Shown here: one piece after another, positions 26,246 to 34,775 of the stretch
How positions within the stretch are numbered: position 1 is the stretch's first letter
Layout of the letters: each line of letters starts with the position of its first letter
DNA from: DASWOJ01 sp964242325
GTDB lineage: Bacteria > Pseudomonadota > Alphaproteobacteria > Acetobacterales > Acetobacteraceae
Length of the DNA: 64,000 nucleotides
Direction of reading: 5' to 3'
Assembly: GCA_964242325.1 (NCBI GenBank)
Contig: CAXTCI010000001.1
Span: forward strand, 1 to 64,000
Position numbers and translations under genes: made by a program
Notes under the pieces: model-generated
The model's database searches: none
Told to the model about the DNA's origin: nothing
Seen by the model: the letters and a program-made list of their open reading frames with translations, nothing else

Positions 26246-27850
26246 ATGATGCAGCGGAAATATCTCAAAATCCTACCGACCCTGGCCCTGGCCGGGATCG
26301 CATCGGCCACCCTCCCATGGGCGGCGCAGCCAGCCCATGCCGCAGGCGTCCTGACCGTCGCCATGACCGCCGGCGACCTCCCCGTCACCACCGGCAACCC
26401 CGACCAGGGCTTCGAGGGCTTCCGCTTCGTCGGCTGGAACCTCTACGACGCCCTCATCAACTGGGACCTGTCCAAGTCCGATCATCCCTCAGACATCAAG
26501 CCCGGCCTAGCGACCGAGTGGCACGTTGATCCGGCCAATCACAAGCGCTGGCTCTTTACCCTCCGCCAGGGCGTAAAATGGCACGACGGCTGCGACTTCA
26601 CCGCCGACGACGTAGTGTGGAATTTCAAACGCATCAGCGACCAGAAGGCGCCGCAGTTCTTCATCCAGCAATTCGCCCTAGCCCGCGCCTACCTCACCAA
26701 CTACGACGGCATCGAGAAGGTGGACGACCACACCGTCGCCATCACCACCAAGTTCGAAGAGTCCCTGTTCCCCTACGACATGTCCTACGTGCTGATGATC
26801 AGCCGCTGCCGTGCCGAGGCGCTGAACCTGAACTGGGACGCCTACGCCGCGCAGCCCTCCGGCACCGGCCCCTACCGCTTCACCAGCGCTACCGCGCATG
26901 AGCGCATGGAGTTGGCGCCGAACACCGCCTATTGGGACAAGGCGCGCGTACCCAAGCAGGACAAGCTGGTCCTGCTCCCCATGCCGGAGGCCGCCACCCG
27001 CACCGCGGCCCTGCTCTCGGGCCAAGTGAACTTCGTCGAGGCCCCGGCCCCCGACGCCATCCCGGTGCTGAAGCGGGGCGGCATGCAGATCGTCACCAAC
27101 ACCTACCCGCACAACTGGCCCTACATCCTGAACTTCACCCGCGGCCCATTCACCGACGTGCGGGTGCGCCGCGCCGCCAACTACGCCATCAACCGCGACG
27201 ACGTCGTGGAACTGGTCGGCGGCATGGCAACGCCGGAATACGCTGAGGTGCCGCCGTCGCTGCCCTACTATGGCCATCCGATGACCTACCCCTACGACGT
27301 CGCCAAGGCGCGCGCCCTGCTCAAGGAGGCAAACTGCCTGCCGTGCAAGATAACGCTCGCGATCTCGACTTCCGGCTCCGGCCAGATGCAATCGCTGCCG
27401 ATGAACGAGCTGGTCAAGCAGCAACTGGAGGACGCCGGCTTCCAGGTGACCCTGGACGTCATGGACTGGAACGCGCTGCTCGACGTCAGCCGGTCCGGCG
27501 TGCCGAAGTATCCGAACGTGGACGGCCTGAACGCCTCGCGCGGCCTGCTCGACCCCGTCAGCGCCATCATCAAGCCGGTCAGCACCGCCTACTGGTCACC
27601 CGCCGGCAGCAACTGGGGCCACTTCGGCACGCCGGCGGCGGACGCCCTGGTCAAGCAGATCTTCGAGGAGTTCGACCCGGAGAAGCGCATGGACCTGCTG
27701 ACCAAGCTGCACGAATACGAGTCCGAGCAGGCGCTGATGATCTTCGTCGTGCACGACCTCAACCCGCGGGCGTTGTCGCCCAAGGTGCACGGCTTCGTGC
27801 AGGCGCAGAACTGGTTCCAGGACCTGACGCCCATCACCGTCTCGCCGTAA
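26246..27850 (+). CDS. ABC transporter substrate-binding protein, SBP_bac_5 (DppA/OppA type)
   Basis: A 534-aa secreted protein with a Sec signal peptide (about 1-32, ending AQPAHA). The mature chain follows the family-5 binding-protein order: WNLYDALINWD, LATEWHVD, FTLRQGVKWHDG, FTADDVVWNFKR, GTGPYRF, DVRVRRAANYAINRDDVVELV and the C-terminal VHDLNPRALSPKVHGF. Ligands of this family include peptides, nickel, opines and other amides. Two ATGs lie in tandem (26246, 26249); GGAGG at 26240-26244 is so close that the second may be the real start. A 189-bp gap with a hairpin separates it from the permeases. Confidence 0.92.
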   Translation: MMQRKYLKILPTLALAGIASATLPWAAQPAHAAGVLTVAMTAGDLPVTTGNPDQGFEGFRFVGWNLYDALINWDLSKSDHPSDIKPGLATEWHVDPANHKRWLFTLRQGVKWHDGCDFTADDVVWNFKRISDQKAPQFFIQQFALARAYLTNYDGIEKVDDHTVAITTKFEESLFPYDMSYVLMISRCRAEALNLNWDAYAAQPSGTGPYRFTSATAHERMELAPNTAYWDKARVPKQDKLVLLPMPEAATRTAALLSGQVNFVEAPAPDAIPVLKRGGMQIVTNTYPHNWPYILNFTRGPFTDVRVRRAANYAINRDDVVELVGGMATPEYAEVPPSLPYYGHPMTYPYDVAKARALLKEANCLPCKITLAISTSGSGQMQSLPMNELVKQQLEDAGFQVTLDVMDWNALLDVSRSGVPKYPNVDGLNASRGLLDPVSAIIKPVSTAYWSPAGSNWGHFGTPAADALVKQIFEEFDPEKRMDLLTKLHEYESEQALMIFVVHDLNPRALSPKVHGFVQAQNWFQDLTPITVSP

Positions 27851-27888
27851 GGCGGGGTTGGTGCCCGCCCCGTTGCATCGGCCCGGCG

Positions 27889-28021
27889 CCCGTCATGACA
27901 AGTGGCCATGCAGCCCGGCAATCCAGCGGCCGCACAGGACAGCCCGGTCGGCCCACGGTTTGCATCGCCCCAGCACGGCCCGCAATACCAGCCCAGGGCC
28001 ACACAAGGCTGGCATGACGGG
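27889..28021. repeat. Inverted repeat between binding protein and permease genes (R1-like)
   Basis: Perfect 9-bp arms CCCGTCATG (27889-27897) and CATGACGGG (28013-28021) flank sequence with GGCAATCCAGC and CCCAGGGCC, resembling R1 elements. Its position just after the binding-protein gene fits a 3' stabilising or partial-termination hairpin that keeps binding-protein mRNA in excess. Confidence 0.5.
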
Positions 28022-28039
28022 GCCAAGCTAGGAGACGCC

Positions 28040-28996
28040 ATGTTCGGCTACGTCATCCGCCGCATCCTGTTCGCGATCCCCATCGCGATCGGGGTCAGCA
28101 TCGTCTGTTTCTCCCTGGTCTACCTGGCGCCCGGCGACCCGCTGCAGACCGTGCTGCCGCCCGACGCCACCGCGGAAACCATCGCCATCGTCAAGCACGC
28201 CTACGGCTTCGACCGCCCAATTCCAGTGCAATACGGCATCTGGCTATGGCACGTCCTGCACGGCGACTTCGGCCGCTCCATCTCCACCCAGCGCCCGGTA
28301 GTGCTGGAGGTAATCGGCTCCCTCTCCAACACCGCCATCCTGGCGCTGTTCGCCGTCCCTGTGTCCTTTGCCGTGGGCTACACGATGGGCGCGCTGGCCG
28401 GCTGCTTCCCGGGCGGCATCGTGGACCGCATCGTCACCGGCGCCGCCGTCGTCGGCGTCAGCCTGCCCAACTATTGGCTTGGCCTGGTGCTGGTGATCCT
28501 GTTCGCGGTCGAGTTCATGGTGCTGCCCGCCAGCGGCATGGGCCAGGCGGGATCGGGAGCGTTCAGCCTCTTCAGCCTGGAAGACGCCCGCTTCCTCGTG
28601 CTGCCGGTCATCACCCTGACCATGATTCCCATCGGCATCATCGCCCGCACCACCCGCGCCGCGGTGGCCGAGGTCCGCGGCCAGGATTTTGTCACCACCC
28701 TCCGCGCGATGGGCCTAGAGGAATCGGCGGTGATCCGCCACGTCCTCAAGAATGCCTCGCCGCAGGTGCTGGCGGTGATGGGCCTGCAATTCGGCTACCT
28801 GATGGGAGGCTCGATCCTGGTCGAAACCGTGTTTACCTGGCCCGGCAGCGGCTTCCTGCTGAACAAGGCCATCATCAACCGCGACATCCCGGTGCTGCAG
28901 GGGACGATCCTCGCCCTGGCCCTGGTGTTCGTCGCCACCAACTTAGTCGTGGACCTACTGCAAGCAGTGCTCGACCCACGGATACGCCGGGCATGA
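28040..28996 (+). CDS. ABC transporter permease, DppB type
   Basis: A 318-aa inner-membrane permease is read from the ATG at 28040, which has AGGAG upstream. It has the N-terminal signature RRILFAIPIAIGVSIVCFSL and APGDPLQ, the GDFGRSI periplasmic segment, and the coupling loop VTTLRAMGLEESAVIRHVLK. The C-terminal LVDLLQAVLDPRIR is typical of DppB. It overlaps the following permease by ATGA and should pair with it. Confidence 0.93.
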   Translation: MFGYVIRRILFAIPIAIGVSIVCFSLVYLAPGDPLQTVLPPDATAETIAIVKHAYGFDRPIPVQYGIWLWHVLHGDFGRSISTQRPVVLEVIGSLSNTAILALFAVPVSFAVGYTMGALAGCFPGGIVDRIVTGAAVVGVSLPNYWLGLVLVILFAVEFMVLPASGMGQAGSGAFSLFSLEDARFLVLPVITLTMIPIGIIARTTRAAVAEVRGQDFVTTLRAMGLEESAVIRHVLKNASPQVLAVMGLQFGYLMGGSILVETVFTWPGSGFLLNKAIINRDIPVLQGTILALALVFVATNLVVDLLQAVLDPRIRRA

Positions 28997-29907
28997 GGAC
29001 GCTCACCGCCGGGACCGCCCCGGACGCCGCCGCGGACGCCACGCTCGAAGGAGCACCCGCCACCCAGGTCCGCGGCTACTGGCAATCGGTGCTGCGCCGG
29101 CTGAGCCGCGACTGGGTCACTCTAGGCTTCGGCGCGGTCGTCCTCGCCATCCTGCTGCTGGCGGTGTTCGCGCCGTTGGTGGCCCCCTTCGACCCCTATC
29201 AGCAGAGCGTCATCGGCCGCCTAAAGCCGTTCGGCTGGCGCGGCCACCCCTGGGGCACCGACGAGCTGGGCCGCGACATGCTGAGCCGCCTGATCTACGG
29301 CGGCCGCATCTCCCTGCTGATGGGCTTCGCGCCGGTCCTGGTAGCCGTCGTGATCGGCGGCACGCTCGGCGTGGTCGGAGGCTTCGCCGGGAAGTTCGCC
29401 AACGCGGCGATCATGCGCACCATGGACGTATTCTACGCCTTCCCCTCCATCCTGCTGGCGGTGGCGATCTCCGGCGCGATGGGCGGCGGCATCACCAACG
29501 GCATCCTATCCCTCAGCCTAGTCTTCATCCCCGCCATGTGCCGCGTCGCCGAGACCGCGACGGCGCAGGTCAAGAACCTCGACTACATCGAGGCCGCGCG
29601 GGCCAGCGGCGCCGGCACCCTGACCATCATCCGCCACCACGTCCTCGGCAACGTACTGGGCCCGGTATTCATCTACGCTTCCAGCCTGGTCAGCGTCAGC
29701 ATCCTGCTCGCCTCCGGCCTATCGTTCCTGGGTCTGGGCGTGCAGCCGCCGGAGCCGGATTGGGGCCTGATGCTGAGCACCCTGCGGCAGTCCCTCTACG
29801 TGGACCCCATCGGCTGCGCCCTGCCTGGGGCGGCGATTTTCGTGACCTCCATCTGCTTCAACCTGGTCAGCGACGGCGTGCGCGCCGCGATGGACGTGCG
29901 CGGATGA
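28993..29907 (+). CDS. ABC transporter permease, DppC type
   Basis: A 304-aa permease with a cytoplasmic N-terminus, the OppC_N-type TM, HPWGTDELGRDMLSRLIYGG, and the coupling loop DYIEAARASGAGTLTIIRHH. GLGVQPPEPDWGLML and a C-terminal NLVSDGVRAAMDVR complete the family pattern. It starts within the previous stop (ATGA) and ends overlapping the ATPase start, so the whole cluster is translationally coupled. Confidence 0.93.
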   Translation: MRTLTAGTAPDAAADATLEGAPATQVRGYWQSVLRRLSRDWVTLGFGAVVLAILLLAVFAPLVAPFDPYQQSVIGRLKPFGWRGHPWGTDELGRDMLSRLIYGGRISLLMGFAPVLVAVVIGGTLGVVGGFAGKFANAAIMRTMDVFYAFPSILLAVAISGAMGGGITNGILSLSLVFIPAMCRVAETATAQVKNLDYIEAARASGAGTLTIIRHHVLGNVLGPVFIYASSLVSVSILLASGLSFLGLGVQPPEPDWGLMLSTLRQSLYVDPIGCALPGAAIFVTSICFNLVSDGVRAAMDVRG

Positions 29908-30962
29908 GCGCAACGATGAGCACAACCCTCGCCGACCCGCACGTGGACGCCCGCGACCGCGGCGGCCCCGGCCAGCCCATGCTGATCGCCACCGGCCTGC
30001 AGCGCCACTTCCGGGTCAAGGGCTGGCAGGGCGCCGTGGTCCGTGCCGTGGACGGCGTGTCCTTCACCCTGTTCAAGGGCGAAACCCTGGGCGTCGTCGG
30101 CGAATCCGGCTGCGGCAAGTCCACCCTGGCCCGGCTGCTGCTCCACCTCGTCCGCCCCGACGCCGGCGAGCTGGTGTTCGACGGCGAAGTGGTGGACGCG
30201 CCCCGGGGCATCACCGTCGCGCAGTTGCGCCGGCAGGTGCAAATGGTGTTCCAGGACAGCTACTCGTCCCTGAACCCCCGCATGCCGGTACAAGACAGCG
30301 TCGCCTTCGGCCCGATGGTGAACGGCGCCGGCCGTGCCGAGGCCCGCCGGGTCGCCCAGGACATCCTGGTCAAGGTCGGCCTACGCCCGGACCTGTTCGG
30401 CCCCCGCTACCCGCACGAGTTGTCGGGTGGTCAGAAGCAGCGCGTCAACATCGCCCGCGCCCTGGCGATGGGCCCCCGCATGGTGATCCTGGACGAGGCG
30501 GTGTCGGCGCTGGACAAGTCGGTCGAGGCCCAGGTGCTCAACCTGCTGCGCCAGTTGAAGCGCACCCTGAACCTGACCTACCTGTTCATCAGCCACGACT
30601 TGAACGTCGTCCGCTACATCAGCGACCGGGTGCTGGTGATGTATCTGGGCCAGGTGGTGGAGCTAGGCCCCGCCGCGGAACTGTTCGCCACCCCACGCCA
30701 CCCCTACACCCGCGCCCTGCTCGGCTCCCGCCTATCCATGGACAGCACCCGGCGGATCGAGGCGCCCCCCATCGTCGGCGACCCGCCCAGCCCGATCGCG
30801 CCGCCCTCCGGATGCCGCTTCCGCACCCGCTGCTCCCATGCGGAGGCAGTCTGCGAAGCCAATGCCCCCGTGCTGGGCGAGTGGAGGGACCGCGCCTCCC
30901 ACGTCGCTGCCTGCCACATGACCGACCCGGCCTCGGGCCACAGCCTGGCAGGGACGGTATGA
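29904..30962 (+). CDS. Oligopeptide/dipeptide-type ABC ATP-binding protein (OppF/DppF type)
   Basis: A 352-aa ATPase with Walker A GESGCGKST, Q-loop VFQDSYSSLNPRM (the SLNPRM form is typical of OppF), signature LSGGQKQR, Walker B MVILDEAVSALD and SHD. Walker B reads DEAVSALD, the form common in this subfamily. The C-terminal extension has the cysteine-containing CRFRTRC region and a later AACH. It overlaps both neighbours by ATGA. Confidence 0.93.
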   Translation: MSATMSTTLADPHVDARDRGGPGQPMLIATGLQRHFRVKGWQGAVVRAVDGVSFTLFKGETLGVVGESGCGKSTLARLLLHLVRPDAGELVFDGEVVDAPRGITVAQLRRQVQMVFQDSYSSLNPRMPVQDSVAFGPMVNGAGRAEARRVAQDILVKVGLRPDLFGPRYPHELSGGQKQRVNIARALAMGPRMVILDEAVSALDKSVEAQVLNLLRQLKRTLNLTYLFISHDLNVVRYISDRVLVMYLGQVVELGPAAELFATPRHPYTRALLGSRLSMDSTRRIEAPPIVGDPPSPIAPPSGCRFRTRCSHAEAVCEANAPVLGEWRDRASHVAACHMTDPASGHSLAGTV

Positions 30963-32050
30963 TGGACGGCCCAATGAACGGCGCCCCGATAAACGGTGCC
31001 GCCGGCCCGCCGCTGCTGGAGGTGCAGGACCTATCCGTCCGGTTCACCGGCCGTGAGGCCACCGTGAACGCAGTGAGCGGCGCCACCTTCAGCCTGCGCG
31101 CGGGCGAGGTGCTGTGCCTGCTAGGTGAGTCCGGCTCCGGCAAGTCGGTCACCCTGCGGGCGCTGATGCGCCTGCTGCCCAAGCGCGCGCAGGTTGCCGG
31201 CCGCGTCAGCGTCGCCGGGCAGGACGTGATGGCGCTAAACGGCGCCGCGTTGCGCAGCTTCCGCGGTGGCACCGTCTCGATGGTGTTCCAGGAGCCGATG
31301 ACCGCGCTCGATCCCGTATACACCATCGGCCAGCACCTGACCGAGATGATCAGCCGCCACAAGGGCGGCACCCGGGCGGAGGTGCGCGCCCGGGCGCTGG
31401 AGATGCTGGATCTGGTCAAGGTCCCCGCCGCGGCCCGGCGCCTTGACGCCTACCCGCACGAACTCTCCGGTGGCCTGCGCCAGCGCGCCATGATCGCCAT
31501 CGCGCTAAGCTGCGGCCCGCGGCTGCTCCTGGCCGACGAGCCAACCACCGCGCTCGACGCCACCGTGCAGATCCAGGTGCTGATCCTGCTGCGCCGGCTG
31601 CAGCAGGAGCTGGGCATGGGCACGATCTTCGTCACCCACGACCTCGGCGTGGCCGCAGAAATCGCGGACCGAGTGGCAGTGATGTATGCCGGTCGCGTGG
31701 TGGAGGAGGGGCCGGTGGCCGACGTGCTGCGGGCGCCGGCGCATCCCTATACCGCCGGGCTGATGGCCTCCACCGTGCACGACCAGGCGCCGGACGAGGA
31801 CATCGCGGCCATCCCCGGCAGCCCGCCCGACCTCCGCCACCTACCGCCGGGATGCAGCTTCGCGCCGCGCTGCGCCTGGGCCATGCCGGCCTGCCGCCAG
31901 GGATTCCCGGACCCGGTCTATCCCGCTCCCGGCCGCATGGCCCGCTGCCTGCGCGTAGCCGACGTGCTGCGCGCCAGTCCTCCGCCCCCCGGCGCCTCCC
32001 AACCCGGTCCTTCACAGCCCGGTCCTTCGCAACAAGGAGTCCACGCATGA
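30959..32050 (+). CDS. Oligopeptide/dipeptide-type ABC ATP-binding protein (OppD/DppD type)
   Basis: A 363-aa ATPase with Walker A GESGSGKSV, Q-loop VFQEPMTALDPV, signature LSGGLRQR, Walker B LLLADEPTTALD, the H-loop THD, and the C-terminal oligopeptide-family extension CSFAPRCAWAMPAC. Tandem ATGs at 30959 and 30962 overlap the previous stop. The C-terminus ends in a repetitive SQPGPSQPGPSQQG tail that is not part of the conserved domain. It overlaps the hydrolase start by ATGA. Confidence 0.93.
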   Translation: MMDGPMNGAPINGAAGPPLLEVQDLSVRFTGREATVNAVSGATFSLRAGEVLCLLGESGSGKSVTLRALMRLLPKRAQVAGRVSVAGQDVMALNGAALRSFRGGTVSMVFQEPMTALDPVYTIGQHLTEMISRHKGGTRAEVRARALEMLDLVKVPAAARRLDAYPHELSGGLRQRAMIAIALSCGPRLLLADEPTTALDATVQIQVLILLRRLQQELGMGTIFVTHDLGVAAEIADRVAVMYAGRVVEEGPVADVLRAPAHPYTAGLMASTVHDQAPDEDIAAIPGSPPDLRHLPPGCSFAPRCAWAMPACRQGFPDPVYPAPGRMARCLRVADVLRASPPPPGASQPGPSQPGPSQQGVHA

Positions 32051-32745
32051 ACGGAGTGAACCTGCCGCAGTCGGTGGTGGACCGCGTCGTGGCCCGGCGC
32101 GGCACGCCGCACCCTTTCGACATCCTGGACCCGTCCCGCACCGCCCTGGTCGTGGTGGACATGCAGAACGGCTTCATGGACGACGCCGTCGGCCACGCCG
32201 TCTGCCCGGCGGCCCGCGACATCGTGCCTGAGATCAACCGCCTGGCCGCGGCAACGCGCATGTCCGGCGGCGGCGTGTTCTGGATCAAGAACACCTTCAA
32301 CGCCGACAGCGCCCGTGAATGGTCCGTCATGCAGGACATGGCGACCCCGGAAGGCCGCCGCCGCCGCGCCGCCTCCATGTCCGAGGGCACGCCAGGCCAT
32401 GCGCTATGGCCGGCACTGGAGGTGCGCCCAGAGGACGAGGTGCTGCTGAAATACCGCTACAGCGCCTTCCTGCCCGGCGCCTCCGACCTGCCGGCAAGCC
32501 TGCGCGCCCGCGGCTTCGACACCGTGCTGATCACCGGCACCGTCACCAACGTGTGCTGCGAGTCCTCGGCCCGCGACGCCATGATGACGAACTTCCGGGT
32601 GGTGATGGTCAGCGACGGCAACGCCGCCATGACCCCGGCCGAGCACGATGCCTCATTGATCTCGCTGTATCTGTCGTTCACCGACCTGATGGACACCGAC
32701 ATGGTGATCAAGCGCCTGGGCCGCCGGGCGGCACAGGCGGCATAA
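32047..32745 (+). CDS. Isochorismatase-fold cysteine hydrolase (amidohydrolase)
   Basis: A 232-aa enzyme with the complete Asp-Lys-Cys triad: Asp38 in VVVDMQNGF, Lys135 in LLKYRYSAF and Cys170 in GTVTNVCCES. The GTxTNVC context is that of amidohydrolases such as biuret hydrolase, N-carbamoylsarcosine amidase and ureidoacrylate hydrolase rather than isochorismatase itself. Cys171 next to the nucleophile replaces the more usual valine. The ATG overlaps the OppD stop. Given the operon, it probably removes an amide or carbamoyl nitrogen from the imported compound; the substrate is not known. Confidence 0.88.
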   Translation: MNGVNLPQSVVDRVVARRGTPHPFDILDPSRTALVVVDMQNGFMDDAVGHAVCPAARDIVPEINRLAAATRMSGGGVFWIKNTFNADSAREWSVMQDMATPEGRRRRAASMSEGTPGHALWPALEVRPEDEVLLKYRYSAFLPGASDLPASLRARGFDTVLITGTVTNVCCESSARDAMMTNFRVVMVSDGNAAMTPAEHDASLISLYLSFTDLMDTDMVIKRLGRRAAQAA

Positions 32746-32910
32746 CGCCGGCCACTGTCTGCTTTGCCCCTGTCCCGTCAGCGCCGGCCGCTTGCGGTGC
32801 GGCCGTCCAGGGCCGGGAACCGCCATCCCATGAGCCGCCGCATCACCGCATCCCCCGCAATGACGGACGGGTCAAGCCGAGAGCCCGCCCCAGGCACCGA
32901 AGGAGTACAC

Positions 32911-33141
32911 ATGCCACCCGACCCACTCCCAAACGACACGTTCGTTGACGCGACCGTGGCGATGATCGCCACCTGGCACGGTGTGAAGCCCCCCAACGAC
33001 GCCGCGCTGCGCATGGTGGCCGACCTCCGCAAGATCATCGGCGACTTCGAAGCCCAGCGCGGCGCCCTGCTGTTCGAGGACGAGCCATCCAGCTTTGAAG
33101 CCGCCCTGCTAGAAGCCGCCACACCGGAGTCCATGCCATGA
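32911..33141 (+). CDS. AtzG-like small subunit (DUF4089-type), copy 1
   Basis: A 76-aa helical protein is read from the ATG at 32911, with AAGGAG upstream. It has the layout of AtzG-type proteins: two helices, a short linker, then an acidic tail segment (FEDEPSSFEAALLEA) that in GatC-like partners wraps around the amidase. Its stop overlaps the amidase ATG (ATGA), the usual AtzG-AtzE gene arrangement. AtzG forms a complex with the amidase AtzE in cyanurate degradation; by analogy this should be a scaffold for the next gene product. The assignment rests on size, pattern and context. Confidence 0.65.
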   Translation: MPPDPLPNDTFVDATVAMIATWHGVKPPNDAALRMVADLRKIIGDFEAQRGALLFEDEPSSFEAALLEAATPESMP

Positions 33142-34574
33142 GCACCGTGCTGGACCTGGCCGACCTGTCCCTGGTGGACGCGGCGGAGGCAGTCCGCAAG
33201 CGCGAGGTCTCCTCCGTTGCGCTGCTGGAGGCATGCTTGTCGGAGTTGGACGCCCACGAGGCCCAGGTGAACGCAACGATCTGGGTGGACCGGGACGCGG
33301 CCTATGCCTCGGCCCAGGCGGCGGATGCGGCGCTTGCGGCTGGCGCGACCCCGGGTCCGCTGCACGGCCTGCCGCTGGCGCACAAGGACATGTACTACCA
33401 GGCCGGTCGCCTCTCGACCTGCGGCTCGGAAATCCGGCGCGGCTTCGTGCCGGAAGTGACGGCAACCGTGATCGCCCGCATGGCCGATGCCGGAGCCTTC
33501 GCCTTCGCCGGGCTGAACATGGCGGAGTATGCGCAGAACGGCACCGGCCACAACCGCCACTACGGCGACTGCCGCAACCCCTGGAACCCGCCCTATGTCA
33601 CCGGCGGCTCGTCCAGCGGCTCCGGCGCGGCGCTGGCGGCGCGGTTCACCTATGCCGCGCTGGGATCGGACACCGGCGGCTCCATACGGCTCCCAGCCAG
33701 CGCCAACGGCGTGACCGGCCTCAAGCCGACGCAAACCCGGGTCAGCCGCTACGGCGTGATGCCGCTATCGTTCTCCGCCGACAACGTAGGGCCGCTGACC
33801 CGCAGCGCCCGCGACTGCGCCAGGGTCATGAGCGTCATCGCCGGCCACGACCCGCACGATCCGACCAGCGCGGACGTGTCGGTGCCGGACTACGAGGCCG
33901 CGCTGAACGGCGACCTGCGCGGGGTTCGCGTGGGCGTGCCGCAGACCTACTTCCTGGACGGCGTTGACCCGCCGGTGCTGGCGGCGTTCGAGGCCGCCCT
34001 GGACGTCCTGACTGGGCGCGGCGCGTCCCTGGTGCGCCTGCCGCTACCGCTGATGGACGCCGTGACCGCCTACGTCGCCGTCGTCTCCCGGGTAGAGGCG
34101 GCGACGATCCACGCCGCCTCCATGCGCGAACGTCCGCAGGACCTGGCGACCCACATCAACGCCCGCGTGTTCGCGGGCTACGCGATCCCCGGTGCCTACT
34201 ACGTCGAGGCGCTGAGCCGCCGCGGCCCGGTGCTGCGCGCCTTCGCCGCCGAAGTATTCGGCCAGGTGGACATCCTGGCCTCGCCTACCATACGCACCTG
34301 CCTTCCCACCCTGGCGGAAACGGACATCGACGCGGGGCCGCCGGGGACCGAGGCCGTGGCCCTGGGCATCTCCGCCAACACCCGCCCGTTCAACTACCTC
34401 GGCCTACCGGCCCTCAGCATCCCGTGCGGGTTCGACCCACAGGGCCTGCCCATCGGCCTGCAGCTCGCCGCAAGGCCATTCGCCGAGGCGCTGCTGCTGC
34501 GCGCCGGCGATGCCTACCAGCGCGACACGGACTGGCACGCCCGCCGGCCCGCCATTGGAGAATACCGGACATGA
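33138..34574 (+). CDS. Amidase signature enzyme, AtzE-like, copy 1
   Basis: A 478-aa amidase with the Ser-cisSer-Lys triad: Lys83 in GLPLAHKD, cis-Ser158 in TGGSSSGSGAA and nucleophile Ser182 in GSDTGGSIR, with the standard 24-residue spacing. The C-terminal LPALSIPCGF and LPIGLQL are family-typical. AtzE-like amidases need a small AtzG partner, and one is coupled directly upstream. It hydrolyses an amide (RCONH2 or carboxybiuret-like); the exact substrate is unknown. Its stop overlaps the second small gene. Confidence 0.9.
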   Translation: MSTVLDLADLSLVDAAEAVRKREVSSVALLEACLSELDAHEAQVNATIWVDRDAAYASAQAADAALAAGATPGPLHGLPLAHKDMYYQAGRLSTCGSEIRRGFVPEVTATVIARMADAGAFAFAGLNMAEYAQNGTGHNRHYGDCRNPWNPPYVTGGSSSGSGAALAARFTYAALGSDTGGSIRLPASANGVTGLKPTQTRVSRYGVMPLSFSADNVGPLTRSARDCARVMSVIAGHDPHDPTSADVSVPDYEAALNGDLRGVRVGVPQTYFLDGVDPPVLAAFEAALDVLTGRGASLVRLPLPLMDAVTAYVAVVSRVEAATIHAASMRERPQDLATHINARVFAGYAIPGAYYVEALSRRGPVLRAFAAEVFGQVDILASPTIRTCLPTLAETDIDAGPPGTEAVALGISANTRPFNYLGLPALSIPCGFDPQGLPIGLQLAARPFAEALLLRAGDAYQRDTDWHARRPAIGEYRT

Positions 34575-34774
34575 GCGACGACACGGCCCTGATGACTGAG
34601 ATGGAGATGCTGGCGCGCTACGCCGGCCTAGACATCCCCGGCGACCGCAAGGCAACCTTGCTGCAAGGCTTCAAGGACCTACGCCAAATGCAGGCCCAAC
34701 TGCGCCAGCCGCGCGACGCCACGCACGAGCCTGCCAGCACCTACTCGATCCTCAGCGTCACCCGGGGGCTGTAG
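34571..34774 (+). CDS. AtzG-like small subunit, copy 2
   Basis: A 67-aa protein, overlapping the preceding amidase stop by ATGA and ending one base before the next amidase start. The pattern is MEMLARYAGLDIPGDRKATL, then KDLRQMQAQLRQP, then an acidic/proline segment HEPASTYSI, as in AtzG/GatC-like partners (short helices and a wrapping tail). It differs strongly from copy 1, so it is probably dedicated to the second amidase. Assigned by pattern and context. Confidence 0.65.
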   Translation: MSDDTALMTEMEMLARYAGLDIPGDRKATLLQGFKDLRQMQAQLRQPRDATHEPASTYSILSVTRGL

Positions 34775-34775
34775 A

